A stretch of DNA of 64,000 nt from Novosphingobium guangzhouense. GTDB taxonomy: Bacteria; Pseudomonadota; Alphaproteobacteria; Sphingomonadales; Sphingomonadaceae. Positions within the stretch are counted from its first letter, which is position 1, and every line of letters begins with the position of its first letter. This document shows, one piece after another, positions 57,523 through 64,000 of the stretch. The notes beneath the pieces are model-generated. The model made no database searches and was not told the origin of the DNA. It saw nothing but the letters and a program-made list of their open reading frames with translations. Both the position numbers and the translations under genes were made by a program. The stretch lies in NCBI RefSeq assembly GCF_002896965.1, contig NZ_LYMM01000003.1:1-64000 (forward strand). Reading direction: 5' to 3'.

Positions 57523-58264
57523 AATGAAGCAGCCGGTTATTGTGCTGGTCCGACCGCAGCTTGGCGAGAACATCGGCAAGGCCGCGCGCGCAATGCTCAA
57601 CTTCGGACTTACCGAAATGCGCCTGGTTTCCCCGCGCGACGGCTGGCCGAACCCTTCGGCCGGGCCAGCAGCTGCGGGTGCGGACGACGTGCTGGAAAAC
57701 GCTGAGGTCTTCGAGACGCTGGCTGAAGCCGTCCACGATTGCGCCAACGTCTACGCCACCACAGTGCGCAAGCGCGGGGTGACAAAACCGGTGGTGACGC
57801 CGGAAGAAGCTGCCCGCGAAGTCTATGCTACGGCCCAGAATACCGGCGCGCGCTCCGCCTACGTGTTCGGGCCGGAGCGTTCGGGGCTGGAAACCGATGA
57901 CGTGGCACTCGCCCGCGCGATCCTGACAGTGCCGATCAACCCGGAATTCGCCTCGCTCAATCTGGCGCAGGCGGTTATCCTGTGCGCCTACGAATGGTCG
58001 AAAGGCGCCAACCTTGCGCAGCCCACGGTCGAGGATCTGTTGCCCCCTGCCCCGCAGGACGAACTTGAGGGCATGATCAGCCAGTTCGAGAAGGTGTTGG
58101 AACCGACCAGGTACTTCTACCCCGAGAGCCGCGCCGCCGCCACCCGGCGCACCTTGCGCAACATGCTGACCAAGCCCGGCTGGAACAGCCTTGAAGTGCG
58201 CACGATGCGTGGCGTGCTCAGCGCCCTTGGCGGCAACCGGCGGCCCAAGAACACCGAAGCGTAG
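57506..58264 (+). CDS. trmJ: tRNA/rRNA methyltransferase of the SPOUT family (TrmJ-like)
   Basis: The 252-residue protein has a SPOUT methyltransferase fold: [20 protein letters not shown], then [18 protein letters not shown] and [20 protein letters not shown]. These are motifs 1-3 of the TrmH family group 1, which includes TrmJ, the 2'-O-methylase of tRNA position 32. The SLNLAQAV knot and the C-terminal helical extension agree with TrmJ. ATG 57506 overlaps nrdR; ATG 57524 just after the nrdR stop is possible. It is the last gene of the rpiB operon. Confidence 0.9.
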   Translation: MSASIEMKQPVIVLVRPQLGENIGKAARAMLNFGLTEMRLVSPRDGWPNPSAGPAAAGADDVLENAEVFETLAEAVHDCANVYATTVRKRGVTKPVVTPEEAAREVYATAQNTGARSAYVFGPERSGLETDDVALARAILTVPINPEFASLNLAQAVILCAYEWSKGANLAQPTVEDLLPPAPQDELEGMISQFEKVLEPTRYFYPESRAAATRRTLRNMLTKPGWNSLEVRTMRGVLSALGGNRRPKNTEA

Positions 58265-58335
58265 GTTGAAGGATTTGAGTTGCCCAACTGTTGCCCAGGC
58301 GTAAAACGTTCTCGGGCTACAATTTGGGGAATTAC

Positions 58336-58599
58336 ATGACAATGCTTCGATTTATTGCGGCAGCCGCCGTCGCCGCAGCCGCTATTTCGCCTGCGCTGGC
58401 CAAGGACAAGGACACGCAAGTCGTTGATCCGGACAAGAAGGTGTGCCGTTTCGAAGCTCCGACCGGCTCCATCATGCGTAAGCGGGTCTGCCATACCGCT
58501 GCCGAATGGAAGCTGATCGATTCGGCGGGAACCACACAAGCCGGCCAGATGGTTGGTCGCGCCAACACTATGGGCGGTCCAGGCGGGACTGCCCAGTAA
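58336..58599 (+). CDS. small secreted protein with two conserved-looking cysteines
   Basis: The 87-residue protein has a signal peptide (cleavage near ISPALAK, residue 22). A short mature part contains VCRFEAPTGSIMRKRVCHTAAEW (given here as VCRFEAPTGS then IMRKRVCHTAAEW). The C-x15-C-x4-EW spacing occurs in many small alphaproteobacterial exported proteins of unknown role. ATG 58336 is preferred on the basis of the signal sequence. A 14-base tandem repeat begins at its stop codon. Confidence 0.7.
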   Translation: MTMLRFIAAAAVAAAAISPALAKDKDTQVVDPDKKVCRFEAPTGSIMRKRVCHTAAEWKLIDSAGTTQAGQMVGRANTMGGPGGTAQ

Positions 58600-58640
58600 A
58601 CTGTGGCCATTAAGCTGTGGCCAGTAAGCTCTGGGCAGTA
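58595..58640. repeat. 14-base tandem repeat, three imperfect copies
   Basis: AGTAAACTGTGGCC (58595-58608), ATTAAGCTGTGGCC (58609-58622) and AGTAAGCTCTGGGC (58623-58636), then AGTA, form a decaying tandem array. It starts on the stop codon of the small secreted protein gene. Confidence 0.7.
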
Positions 58641-58856
58641 ATCGTCGCAGCACACGCTTCTTGACTTTCCCGGCCCAACCGGTATGGGCCACCCCTTCAC
58701 GTGGCGCCTGCCGTTCGCAGGTTTGTCCATTCGGCCCCGCACTCCCGGTGAAGCGGCGGCCGCATCCGGCACGATAGGTCGGATGGTGCGCCCCGGGAGA
58801 ACAAATGGATCGCGCAGCCACGGTGGCAGCGCGGCAAGCAGATTGAAGGACGACTT

Positions 58857-59471
58857 ATGTCGAAGCGCCAGAGCGCCAAGTACAAACTCGACCGCCGCAT
58901 GGGCGAGAACATCTGGGGTCGCCCCAAGAGCTCGGTCAACCGCCGCAGCTACGGCCCCGGCCAGCACGGTCAGCGCCGCAAGGGCAAGCTGTCGGACTAC
59001 GGCATTCAGCTGCGCGCCAAGCAGAAGCTCAAGGGCTACTACGGCGACGTGACTGAAAAGCAGTTCAAGCGCACCTACCAGGAAGCGTCGTCGATGAAGG
59101 GCGACACCAGCCAGAACCTGATCGGTCTGCTGGAGCAGCGCCTGGACATGGTCGTGTACCGCGCCAAGTTCGCGCCGACCATCTTCTCGGCTCGCCAGAT
59201 CGTTTCGCACGGCCACATTCGCGTCAACGGCGTGAAGTGCAACATCGCTTCGCGTCGCGTGAAGGTCGGTGACGTCATCAGCCTGGGCAACAAGGCCAAG
59301 GAAATGGCTCTCGTACTCGAAGCGCAGAACCTGCCCGAACGCGAAGTGCCCGACTATGTCGCACAGGACGGCACCGACAAGGTGACCTTCGTTCGCGTTC
59401 CGACGCTCGACGAAGTGCCCTACCCGGTGAAGATGGAACCGAATCTGGTCGTCGAGTTCTACTCGCGCTGA
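58857..59471 (+). CDS. rpsD: 30S ribosomal protein S4
   Basis: S4 starts 30S assembly by binding 16S rRNA. The 204-residue protein begins [20 protein letters not shown], carries the S4 RNA-binding domain ([30 protein letters not shown]) and ends [16 protein letters not shown]. It has a zinc-free N terminus, as is usual in alphaproteobacteria. AAGGA lies seven bases before the ATG. It is outside the ribosomal protein clusters, also usual for the group. Confidence 0.98.
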   Translation: MSKRQSAKYKLDRRMGENIWGRPKSSVNRRSYGPGQHGQRRKGKLSDYGIQLRAKQKLKGYYGDVTEKQFKRTYQEASSMKGDTSQNLIGLLEQRLDMVVYRAKFAPTIFSARQIVSHGHIRVNGVKCNIASRRVKVGDVISLGNKAKEMALVLEAQNLPEREVPDYVAQDGTDKVTFVRVPTLDEVPYPVKMEPNLVVEFYSR

Positions 59472-59500
59472 TCCGGTTCTCCGGCAACGGAAACAAGAAA

Positions 59501-59529
59501 GGGCGGTCCTTCGGGGCCGCCCTTTTCTT
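59501..59529 (+). terminator. rho-independent terminator after rpsD
   Basis: GGGCGGTCC (59501-59509) pairs with GGGCCGCCC (59514-59522) around a TTCG loop, followed by TTTTCTT. Confidence 0.95.
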
Positions 59530-59587
59530 ATGCGTGTCAAAGTATTCAAACGACACTGAAAATTACACGATTTGCAGCACTTGTAAG

Positions 59588-59618
59588 GGAACTGCCGCCG
59601 AGATCGGGCATTAGCCCG
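59588..59618 (+). promoter_or_regulatory. EcfG-like motif and hairpin before the small gene at 59625
   Basis: GGAAC (59588-59592), 16 bases and CATT (59609-59612) match the EcfG consensus except for one base of CGTT. CGGGC-ATTA-GCCCG (59605-59618) forms a hairpin in the same place, seven bases before the ATG, where a Shine-Dalgarno would be expected. The two readings exclude each other in part. Confidence 0.3.
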
Positions 59619-59624
59619 TACATC

Positions 59625-59819
59625 ATGACTCGCTACCGCTTCGTCACTCCGCACCGCACCGGTAAATGGTACAACGACCTCAGGACGGCCCAGCGCCACG
59701 CCTGTGAAATCGGCGCCGGCTTCCTCGATGAGATGACCGGCCGCTTCGTGGCTTACGTGGAAACGATGCTGGAAGTCATGCACGGCGATGAGGAGATCGC
59801 AGAGCCCGCTCTCGCCTGA
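59625..59819 (+). CDS. 64-residue protein of unknown function
   Basis: The protein begins TRYRFVTPHRTGKWYNDLRT and ends in acidic residues (MHGDEEIAEPALA). Its middle (GAGFLDEMTGRFVAYVETML) suggests a compact soluble fold. I recognise no domain. It has no clear Shine-Dalgarno; a small hairpin occupies that place. It stands alone between the rpsD terminator and the convergent pentapeptide gene. Confidence 0.6.
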   Translation: MTRYRFVTPHRTGKWYNDLRTAQRHACEIGAGFLDEMTGRFVAYVETMLEVMHGDEEIAEPALA

Positions 59820-59851
59820 TCGATATACCTGGCAAGCAGGCTCCCGGCCGT

Positions 59852-60535
59852 TCAGCGAACAGTGATCCCCAACTCGCCAAGAATTTGCCCCGCCTGAGCG
59901 CGCGAGATGATCGCACCGCGAAACAGAGCGGCATCGACGAGACGCAGGCCGCCAAGGTCGGCGCCACGCAGGTCTGCCCCATCGAATCGGGCTCTGGAAA
60001 GATCCGCATCGCGCAAGCTGCAATCCAGCAACAGCGCGCGCCGGAAGTCGCATCGCGCAAGATCCGCCTGCGAGAAATCGACCTGCCGCAATGTAGCTCC
60101 CCTGAAAGAATGCCCCGGCAAGCGCGCACTGACGAGCAGCGTTTCTTCCAGCGTGACATCCAGCAGGGACGCATCCGACAGGTCTGCTCCTGTCAGCTTG
60201 CAGCGAATGATTCGAGCTGAAGCCAGCGAGGTGCGCCGGAACGAGGCATTATTGAAGTCGCTGGCGTGAAAGCTGGCGCCGTCGAGATCGCTACCCGTGA
60301 AATCTATGAACGCGGCCCGGCAGGACTTCCACGTCGTACCGTCAAGCTTGGCATTGCTAAAGTCCGCGCGCCGCAGGCTGCAGTCCTGAAATGTCCAGCC
60401 CCAAAAGTCGAGGCCGCCAAGTTGGGCCTCATCCAGATCGCAGCCGATCACCTGCCGCACCGAAGACGGCAACCGTTCGAAATCAGCCCGCGTCAGCGCC
60501 CTGTCGCGTACAAAGGTCTGAACATCATCTGTCAT
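59852..60535 (-). CDS. pentapeptide repeat protein, Qnr-like
   Basis: The 227-residue protein is built of A(D/N)LXX-type pentapeptides (LRRADFSNAKLDGTTW, DLDGASFHASDFNNASF, ADLSRARFDGADLRGADL). These fold as a right-handed quadrilateral beta helix. The size and the non-repeat C terminus (SRAQAGQILGELGITVR) recall Qnr proteins, whose C-terminal helix mediates dimerisation and which protect DNA gyrase from quinolones. Whether this one binds gyrase is unknown. ATG 60535 is 17 bases after tgt on the same strand, so it is probably the last gene of the tgt operon. Confidence 0.85.
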   Translation of the reverse strand: MTDDVQTFVRDRALTRADFERLPSSVRQVIGCDLDEAQLGGLDFWGWTFQDCSLRRADFSNAKLDGTTWKSCRAAFIDFTGSDLDGASFHASDFNNASFRRTSLASARIIRCKLTGADLSDASLLDVTLEETLLVSARLPGHSFRGATLRQVDFSQADLARCDFRRALLLDCSLRDADLSRARFDGADLRGADLGGLRLVDAALFRGAIISRAQAGQILGELGITVR

Positions 60536-60552
60536 GCCGCCGCCCCGGCCCC

Positions 60553-61683
60553 TCATTCCTTGCGGAAATAGTCCCGTCGGAAATCCGCAGCGAAGGTACT
60601 GAAGCGCTGCTCCGCGATCGCGTCGCGCATGCCTTGCATCAGTTGCTGGTAGAACGAGAGGTTGTGCTCGGTCAGCAGCATGGCGCCCAGCATCTCGCCG
60701 GCCTTGATAAGATGATGCAGGTACGCGCGCGTGTAGGTGCCGCAGGTCGGGCACTTACAGCGCTCGTCGATCGGGCCGGTATCTTCGGCGTGACGGGCGT
60801 TGCGCATATTGAGCGGGCCGTTCCAGGTGAACGCCTGCCCATTGCGGCCCGAACGGGTGGGCAGCACGCAATCGAACATGTCGACCCCACGCTCCACCGC
60901 GCCGACGAGATCGTCCGGCTTGCCCACACCCATCAGGTAGCGCGGGCGATCGGCCGGAAGCTGGCCCGGTGCGAATTCCAGCGTCGCGAACATCGCCTCC
61001 TGCCCCTCGCCCACAGCAAGGCCGCCGATGGCATAGCCGTCGAAACCGATCTCGGTCAGGGCATCGGCGCTGGTCTTGCGCAGGGATTCGTCGAGCGCAC
61101 CTTGCTGGATTCCGAACAGTGCCGAGTTGGCGGCATGTTCACCACCTGCATCGAACGCGGCGCGGCTGCGCTTTGCCCAACGCATCGACATTTCCATGGA
61201 GCGTGCGATCACGTCGCGTGGCTGATCGATCTTGGGGCATTCATCGAAACACATGACGATGTCGGAGCCGAGCAGGCGCTGGATCTCCATAGAGCGTTCG
61301 GGACTGAGCATGTGGCGCGAACCGTCGATATGGCTGGCAAAAGTCACGCCCTCTTCGGTAATCTTGCGCAGTTCTGACAGACTCATCACCTGATAGCCGC
61401 CGCTGTCGGTCAGGATCGGGCGGTCCCAGTTCATGAACTTGTGCAGTCCGCCAAGGCGCGCGACGCGCTCTGCACCGGGGCGCAGCATCAGGTGATAGGT
61501 ATTGCCAAGCAGGATGTCGGCGCCGGTTGCGCGCACGTCCTGCGGCTTCATCGCCTTGACGGTGGCGGCGGTGCCCACTGGCATGAACGCAGGCGTGCGG
61601 ATTTCTCCGCGACGCATCTGGATGGTGCCGGTGCGGGCCTTGCCGTCCGTGGCGTGGATCGAAAACTGGAAACGGGGGTTCAT
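60553..61683 (-). CDS. tgt: tRNA-guanine transglycosylase
   Basis: Tgt exchanges guanine 34 of tRNAs for Asp, Asn, His and Tyr with preQ1 on the way to queuosine. The 376-residue protein has [12 protein letters not shown], the active-site Asp in [11 protein letters not shown], the nucleophile in [13 protein letters not shown], and the zinc site [17 protein letters not shown]. Motifs and length are complete. It lies 19 bases after the DUF481 gene and 17 before the pentapeptide gene. Confidence 0.97.
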   Translation of the reverse strand: MNPRFQFSIHATDGKARTGTIQMRRGEIRTPAFMPVGTAATVKAMKPQDVRATGADILLGNTYHLMLRPGAERVARLGGLHKFMNWDRPILTDSGGYQVMSLSELRKITEEGVTFASHIDGSRHMLSPERSMEIQRLLGSDIVMCFDECPKIDQPRDVIARSMEMSMRWAKRSRAAFDAGGEHAANSALFGIQQGALDESLRKTSADALTEIGFDGYAIGGLAVGEGQEAMFATLEFAPGQLPADRPRYLMGVGKPDDLVGAVERGVDMFDCVLPTRSGRNGQAFTWNGPLNMRNARHAEDTGPIDERCKCPTCGTYTRAYLHHLIKAGEMLGAMLLTEHNLSFYQQLMQGMRDAIAEQRFSTFAADFRRDYFRKE

Positions 61684-61702
61684 GCCCTGCCCGTTACAGC
61701 GA

Positions 61703-62737
61703 TCAGAACCCGTAGACCAGTGAGAAGCGAGAGATCGTGTCGGTCTTCAGCGATCCGCTGGGCGGGCGCGTTTCATGCTCGATCGAATAGGAAAGCTTGG
61801 CCTTCAAGCCTTTCATCATCCCGGCCTCGATCGCGGTCATCGAGGTGAAAGTGTTGTTGTCAGACCCGATGTAGCTGCTGGCGTCCTGCGTCAGCTTGAT
61901 CGTCGGGTTGATCGTCCAGTCGAAATCCAGCGATGTCAGCACCGACCACGTCGTCTGGTTGATATCATCGACATAGTTCGTGGCACGAAACGCCGGACCA
62001 GCTTCCAGCGCCAGCATCATGCCGGGGCGATTGAGTACGCGATAACCAAGGCCGCCCGAGAGGGTATAGCGATCCTCGAAGCCTTGAATGCGGTCCCGTT
62101 CGTATTGGGTGCGTCCATAGGTGAAGAAGCCCTCGTTCAGCGTATAGCGCGGCTGGTAGCTGGCCGAATACTGTTCACGCGTGATCGTGCCGCGATCTTC
62201 CTGATAATCGGCATTCGCCTGGATAATGTGCTCCCACTTGATGCCCTTGCGGTTGAACTTGAGCGCCGCCGTATACCCGAAGTTGTCGGTGTTGCCGGTG
62301 GAGCGGAAGGCACCAACCTCGATCTGGCCCTTCCACAGTTCAAGCACCCCGGACGCACGGATGCGGGCAAGGTCGGCCTCGGTCTTGGCGGCGATCTCCT
62401 TGGCGCGGCGGTCGTTGAAGGCCCGCTGCATGTCGCGAATCTCGTCCTTGTCGTAAGGCTGGGTTTGCTGCGCGAACTTGACCAGCGCGGCGACGGATGC
62501 GCTGTCGTCGGTCTTCATCGCCGCTTCCAGCATGGCCCGCACGGCCGGCGCCAGGCGCGGTCGATCCGCCTTCACATAAGGCACGAATTCCGGGTAATCC
62601 GGCAGGTCCAGTTGGAGAGGCGGCGGCGGAAGCGGAACCAGTACGAGCGGCTCGTCGAACTGGAATTCCTGCGCGTGTACGGGAACGGCAAGCAGCAGAA
62701 CGGGAAGGCCGGAAAGGACCGGTCGGAGCATCGTCAT
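61703..62737 (-). CDS. DUF481 outer membrane protein
   Basis: The 344-residue protein has a signal peptide (LLAVPVHAQ, cleavage near residue 23), a Pro-rich segment and a helical region at about 100-130. A beta barrel begins at [19 protein letters not shown] and ends in a Phe (SRFSLVYGF). This is the DUF481 pattern (YdiY-like, salt-stress or copper-associated outer membrane proteins of unclear function). The long pre-barrel helical domain is extra to short DUF481 proteins. It is in an operon with an ABC-2 transporter and tgt. Confidence 0.85.
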   Translation of the reverse strand: MTMLRPVLSGLPVLLLAVPVHAQEFQFDEPLVLVPLPPPPLQLDLPDYPEFVPYVKADRPRLAPAVRAMLEAAMKTDDSASVAALVKFAQQTQPYDKDEIRDMQRAFNDRRAKEIAAKTEADLARIRASGVLELWKGQIEVGAFRSTGNTDNFGYTAALKFNRKGIKWEHIIQANADYQEDRGTITREQYSASYQPRYTLNEGFFTYGRTQYERDRIQGFEDRYTLSGGLGYRVLNRPGMMLALEAGPAFRATNYVDDINQTTWSVLTSLDFDWTINPTIKLTQDASSYIGSDNNTFTSMTAIEAGMMKGLKAKLSYSIEHETRPPSGSLKTDTISRFSLVYGF

Positions 62738-62755
62738 GCTGCAAACGCTAACGCG

Positions 62756-63529
62756 TCACGTGCGCAAACGCCACCCGCTCTTGAAGATCCATGTGATAAA
62801 TCCGATGCACAACACGAGGAACAGCAGCGTCAGCCCGAGCGACAGTGCGATGGGCACGTCCGAGCTGCCGTAGAACGTCCAGCGCAGGCCGTTGACGAGG
62901 TACACCACCGGGTTGGCCATCGCCACCTGCCGCCAGGGCTCGGGCAGCATGTCGATCGAATAGAAGGTGCCCCCCAGGAACGTCAGCGGGGTAAGGATCA
63001 GCAGCGGCACGATCGTCAGCTTCTCGAAGCTGTCCGCCCAGATGCCGAGGATGAAGCCGAAGAGCGAGAAACTGGCCGAGACCAGCAATACGAAGAAGAA
63101 CGCGTAGACCGGATGCGCTATCGTGTAATCGACGAAGAAACTGGCGGTGAAGAGGATGATCGCGGCAAGGATCAACGACTTGCTCGCAGCTGCCCCCACA
63201 AAGCCGACAAGGGTTTCGGCAACGCCCACTGGCGCGGACAGCAGTTCGTAGATCGCGCCGGTAAAGCGCGGCATGTAGATGCCGAAGCTGGCATTGGACA
63301 CGCTTTCGCCCAGGATCGTCAGCAGCAGCAGGCCGGGCACGATGAAAGCGCCATAGTTGAGCCCGTCCACGCCGCTCTTCATCTGGCCGCCGATCGCGGC
63401 GCCGAAGACGACGAAATAGAGCGTCGTGGTCAAGACCGGCGCCAGGATCGACTGCATCGCCGTGCGGAAGGCCCGCATCAGTTCCTGCTTGTAGATAGTC
63501 CACGCGGAGCGGGCATTGAACAGGCTCAT
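62756..63529 (-). CDS. ABC-2 type transporter permease
   Basis: The 257-residue protein has six membrane helices and the ABC-2 signature region LTFLGGTFYSIDMLPEPWRQ followed by ANPVVYLVNGLRW. It is the membrane half of an exporter related to NodJ/YadH types. ATG 63529 overlaps the stop of the ATPase gene (ATGA, 63526-63529), so the two halves are made together. The cargo cannot be inferred. Confidence 0.9.
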   Translation of the reverse strand: MSLFNARSAWTIYKQELMRAFRTAMQSILAPVLTTTLYFVVFGAAIGGQMKSGVDGLNYGAFIVPGLLLLTILGESVSNASFGIYMPRFTGAIYELLSAPVGVAETLVGFVGAAASKSLILAAIILFTASFFVDYTIAHPVYAFFFVLLVSASFSLFGFILGIWADSFEKLTIVPLLILTPLTFLGGTFYSIDMLPEPWRQVAMANPVVYLVNGLRWTFYGSSDVPIALSLGLTLLFLVLCIGFITWIFKSGWRLRT

Positions 63530-64000
63530 ACCGCCGTCTCCTGCACCGGTGCATCGGGGCCTTCAAGCAGGTTCACGAAGATGTCCTCCAGGCTGGATTC
63601 GTGAATATCGATCGCGGTGTAGTCAATCCCGGCACGGGTCAGCGCTTTGGTGAGTTCGGCTACTTCGGCAGTGCCCGCAGATGCGCCTTCCCCGCCGCCG
63701 CCACGGTAAACGAGCGTGCGCCCATCCTCCGCCAGCGTCACCGGGAATGCGGCGACCTCGGTGGGCACTTGCGCCAGCGGCTGGTCCAGCGTGATCAGCG
63801 CTTCGGTGCGACCAAGGCGTTCCATCATGGCCGCCTTTTCATCCACCATCAGGATTTCGCCCTTGCGGATGATGCCGACGCGGTCGGCCATTTCCTCGGC
63901 TTCCTCAATGTAGTGAGTGGTGAGGATCACGGTCGTGCCGCGTTCGCGCAGGAGGGCGATCTGCTTCCACATGTCGCGGCGCAGCTCAACATCGACGCCC
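63526..64000 (-). CDS. ABC transporter ATP-binding protein (3' part only)
   Basis: Only the last 157 residues lie in the window; the gene continues past position 64000. The visible part begins just after Walker B with the D-loop region GVDVELRRDMWKQI and contains the H-switch in ILTTHYIEEAEEMADRV. A C-terminal extension of about 100 residues follows (LDQPLAQVPTEVAAFPVTLA), typical of ATPases partnered with ABC-2 permeases. It is the first visible gene of the operon that runs through the DUF481 gene and tgt. Confidence 0.9.
   Translation of the reverse strand, partial: GVDVELRRDMWKQIALLRERGTTVILTTHYIEEAEEMADRVGIIRKGEILMVDEKAAMMERLGRTEALITLDQPLAQVPTEVAAFPVTLAEDGRTLVYRGGGGEGASAGTAEVAELTKALTRAGIDYTAIDIHESSLEDIFVNLLEGPDAPVQETAV

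Overview
The window reads as a chromosomal core region of a high-GC alphaproteobacterium, most likely a member of the Sphingomonadales such as Novosphingobium or Sphingobium. The grounds are the two-subunit glycyl-tRNA synthetase, an endonuclease-type MutL, a DUF4170 gene, a PEP-CTERM protein next to a PrsT-like TPR lipoprotein, an EcfG-type stress promoter, and a family of short winged-helix regulators common in sphingomonads. The placement is inferred from gene content and base composition, not from a search. I see no prophage, transposase, integrase or CRISPR array. Nearly all DNA is accounted for by closely packed genes of uniform codon use.

Layout. 1-8253: hisI, comF, a methyltransferase, ppdK and glyQ-glyS, with a structured and possibly non-coding stretch at about 628-842. 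8339-11394: a small XRE-regulator and membrane-protein module behind an array of GTCAG half-sites, then two tandem TraB/GumN proteins. 11561-16197: rplY, pth, a sigma-54-driven PEP-CTERM gene, a convergent TPR lipoprotein gene and ychF. 16246-19803: a MerR regulator divergent from a glutaredoxin-MauE fusion, then mutL coupled to a lipoprotein gene. 20043-25834: the complete mreBCD-mrdA-rodA elongation operon, followed by three identical tRNA-Lys(CTT) genes. 26273-34634: a PilZ gene, the tamA-tamB-lipoprotein operon and a YihY family gene. 34618-39023: a TetR/SDR/enoyl-CoA hydratase cluster and the riboflavin genes, including an HTH-RibB-RibA-like fusion, then ribH. 39361-44744: a 54-residue ORF, a winged-helix regulator, eno, a four-gene YqjD-like envelope operon behind an EcfG-type promoter, a DUF4170 gene and greA. 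44853-54533: carA and carB separated by an unknown gene, and, divergently, yqeY-dnaG-rpoD. 54606-59819: a Kazal-domain lipoprotein, then rpiB-glyA-(small membrane protein)-nrdR-trmJ, rpsD and small genes. 59852-64000: a minus-strand operon of an ABC-2 transporter, a DUF481 outer membrane protein, tgt and a Qnr-like pentapeptide protein.

The main themes are envelope construction (mre/mrd/rod, tam, YqjD-like, PEP-CTERM), translation (glyQS, rplY, pth, ychF, tgt, rpsD, tRNA-Lys, trmJ) and one-carbon, nucleotide and cofactor metabolism (glyA, rpiB, carAB, ribB/ribH, nrdR). The regulatory signals most worth a second look are the sigma-54 promoter before the PEP-CTERM gene, the exact GGAAC-N16-CGTT EcfG promoter before the YqjD-like operon, the MerR operator that predicts a leaderless mRNA, and a palindrome over the predicted ribB start site where the encoded enzyme itself carries an N-terminal HTH. 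No clearly new defence or mobile system is visible; the less-described items are small accessory modules.
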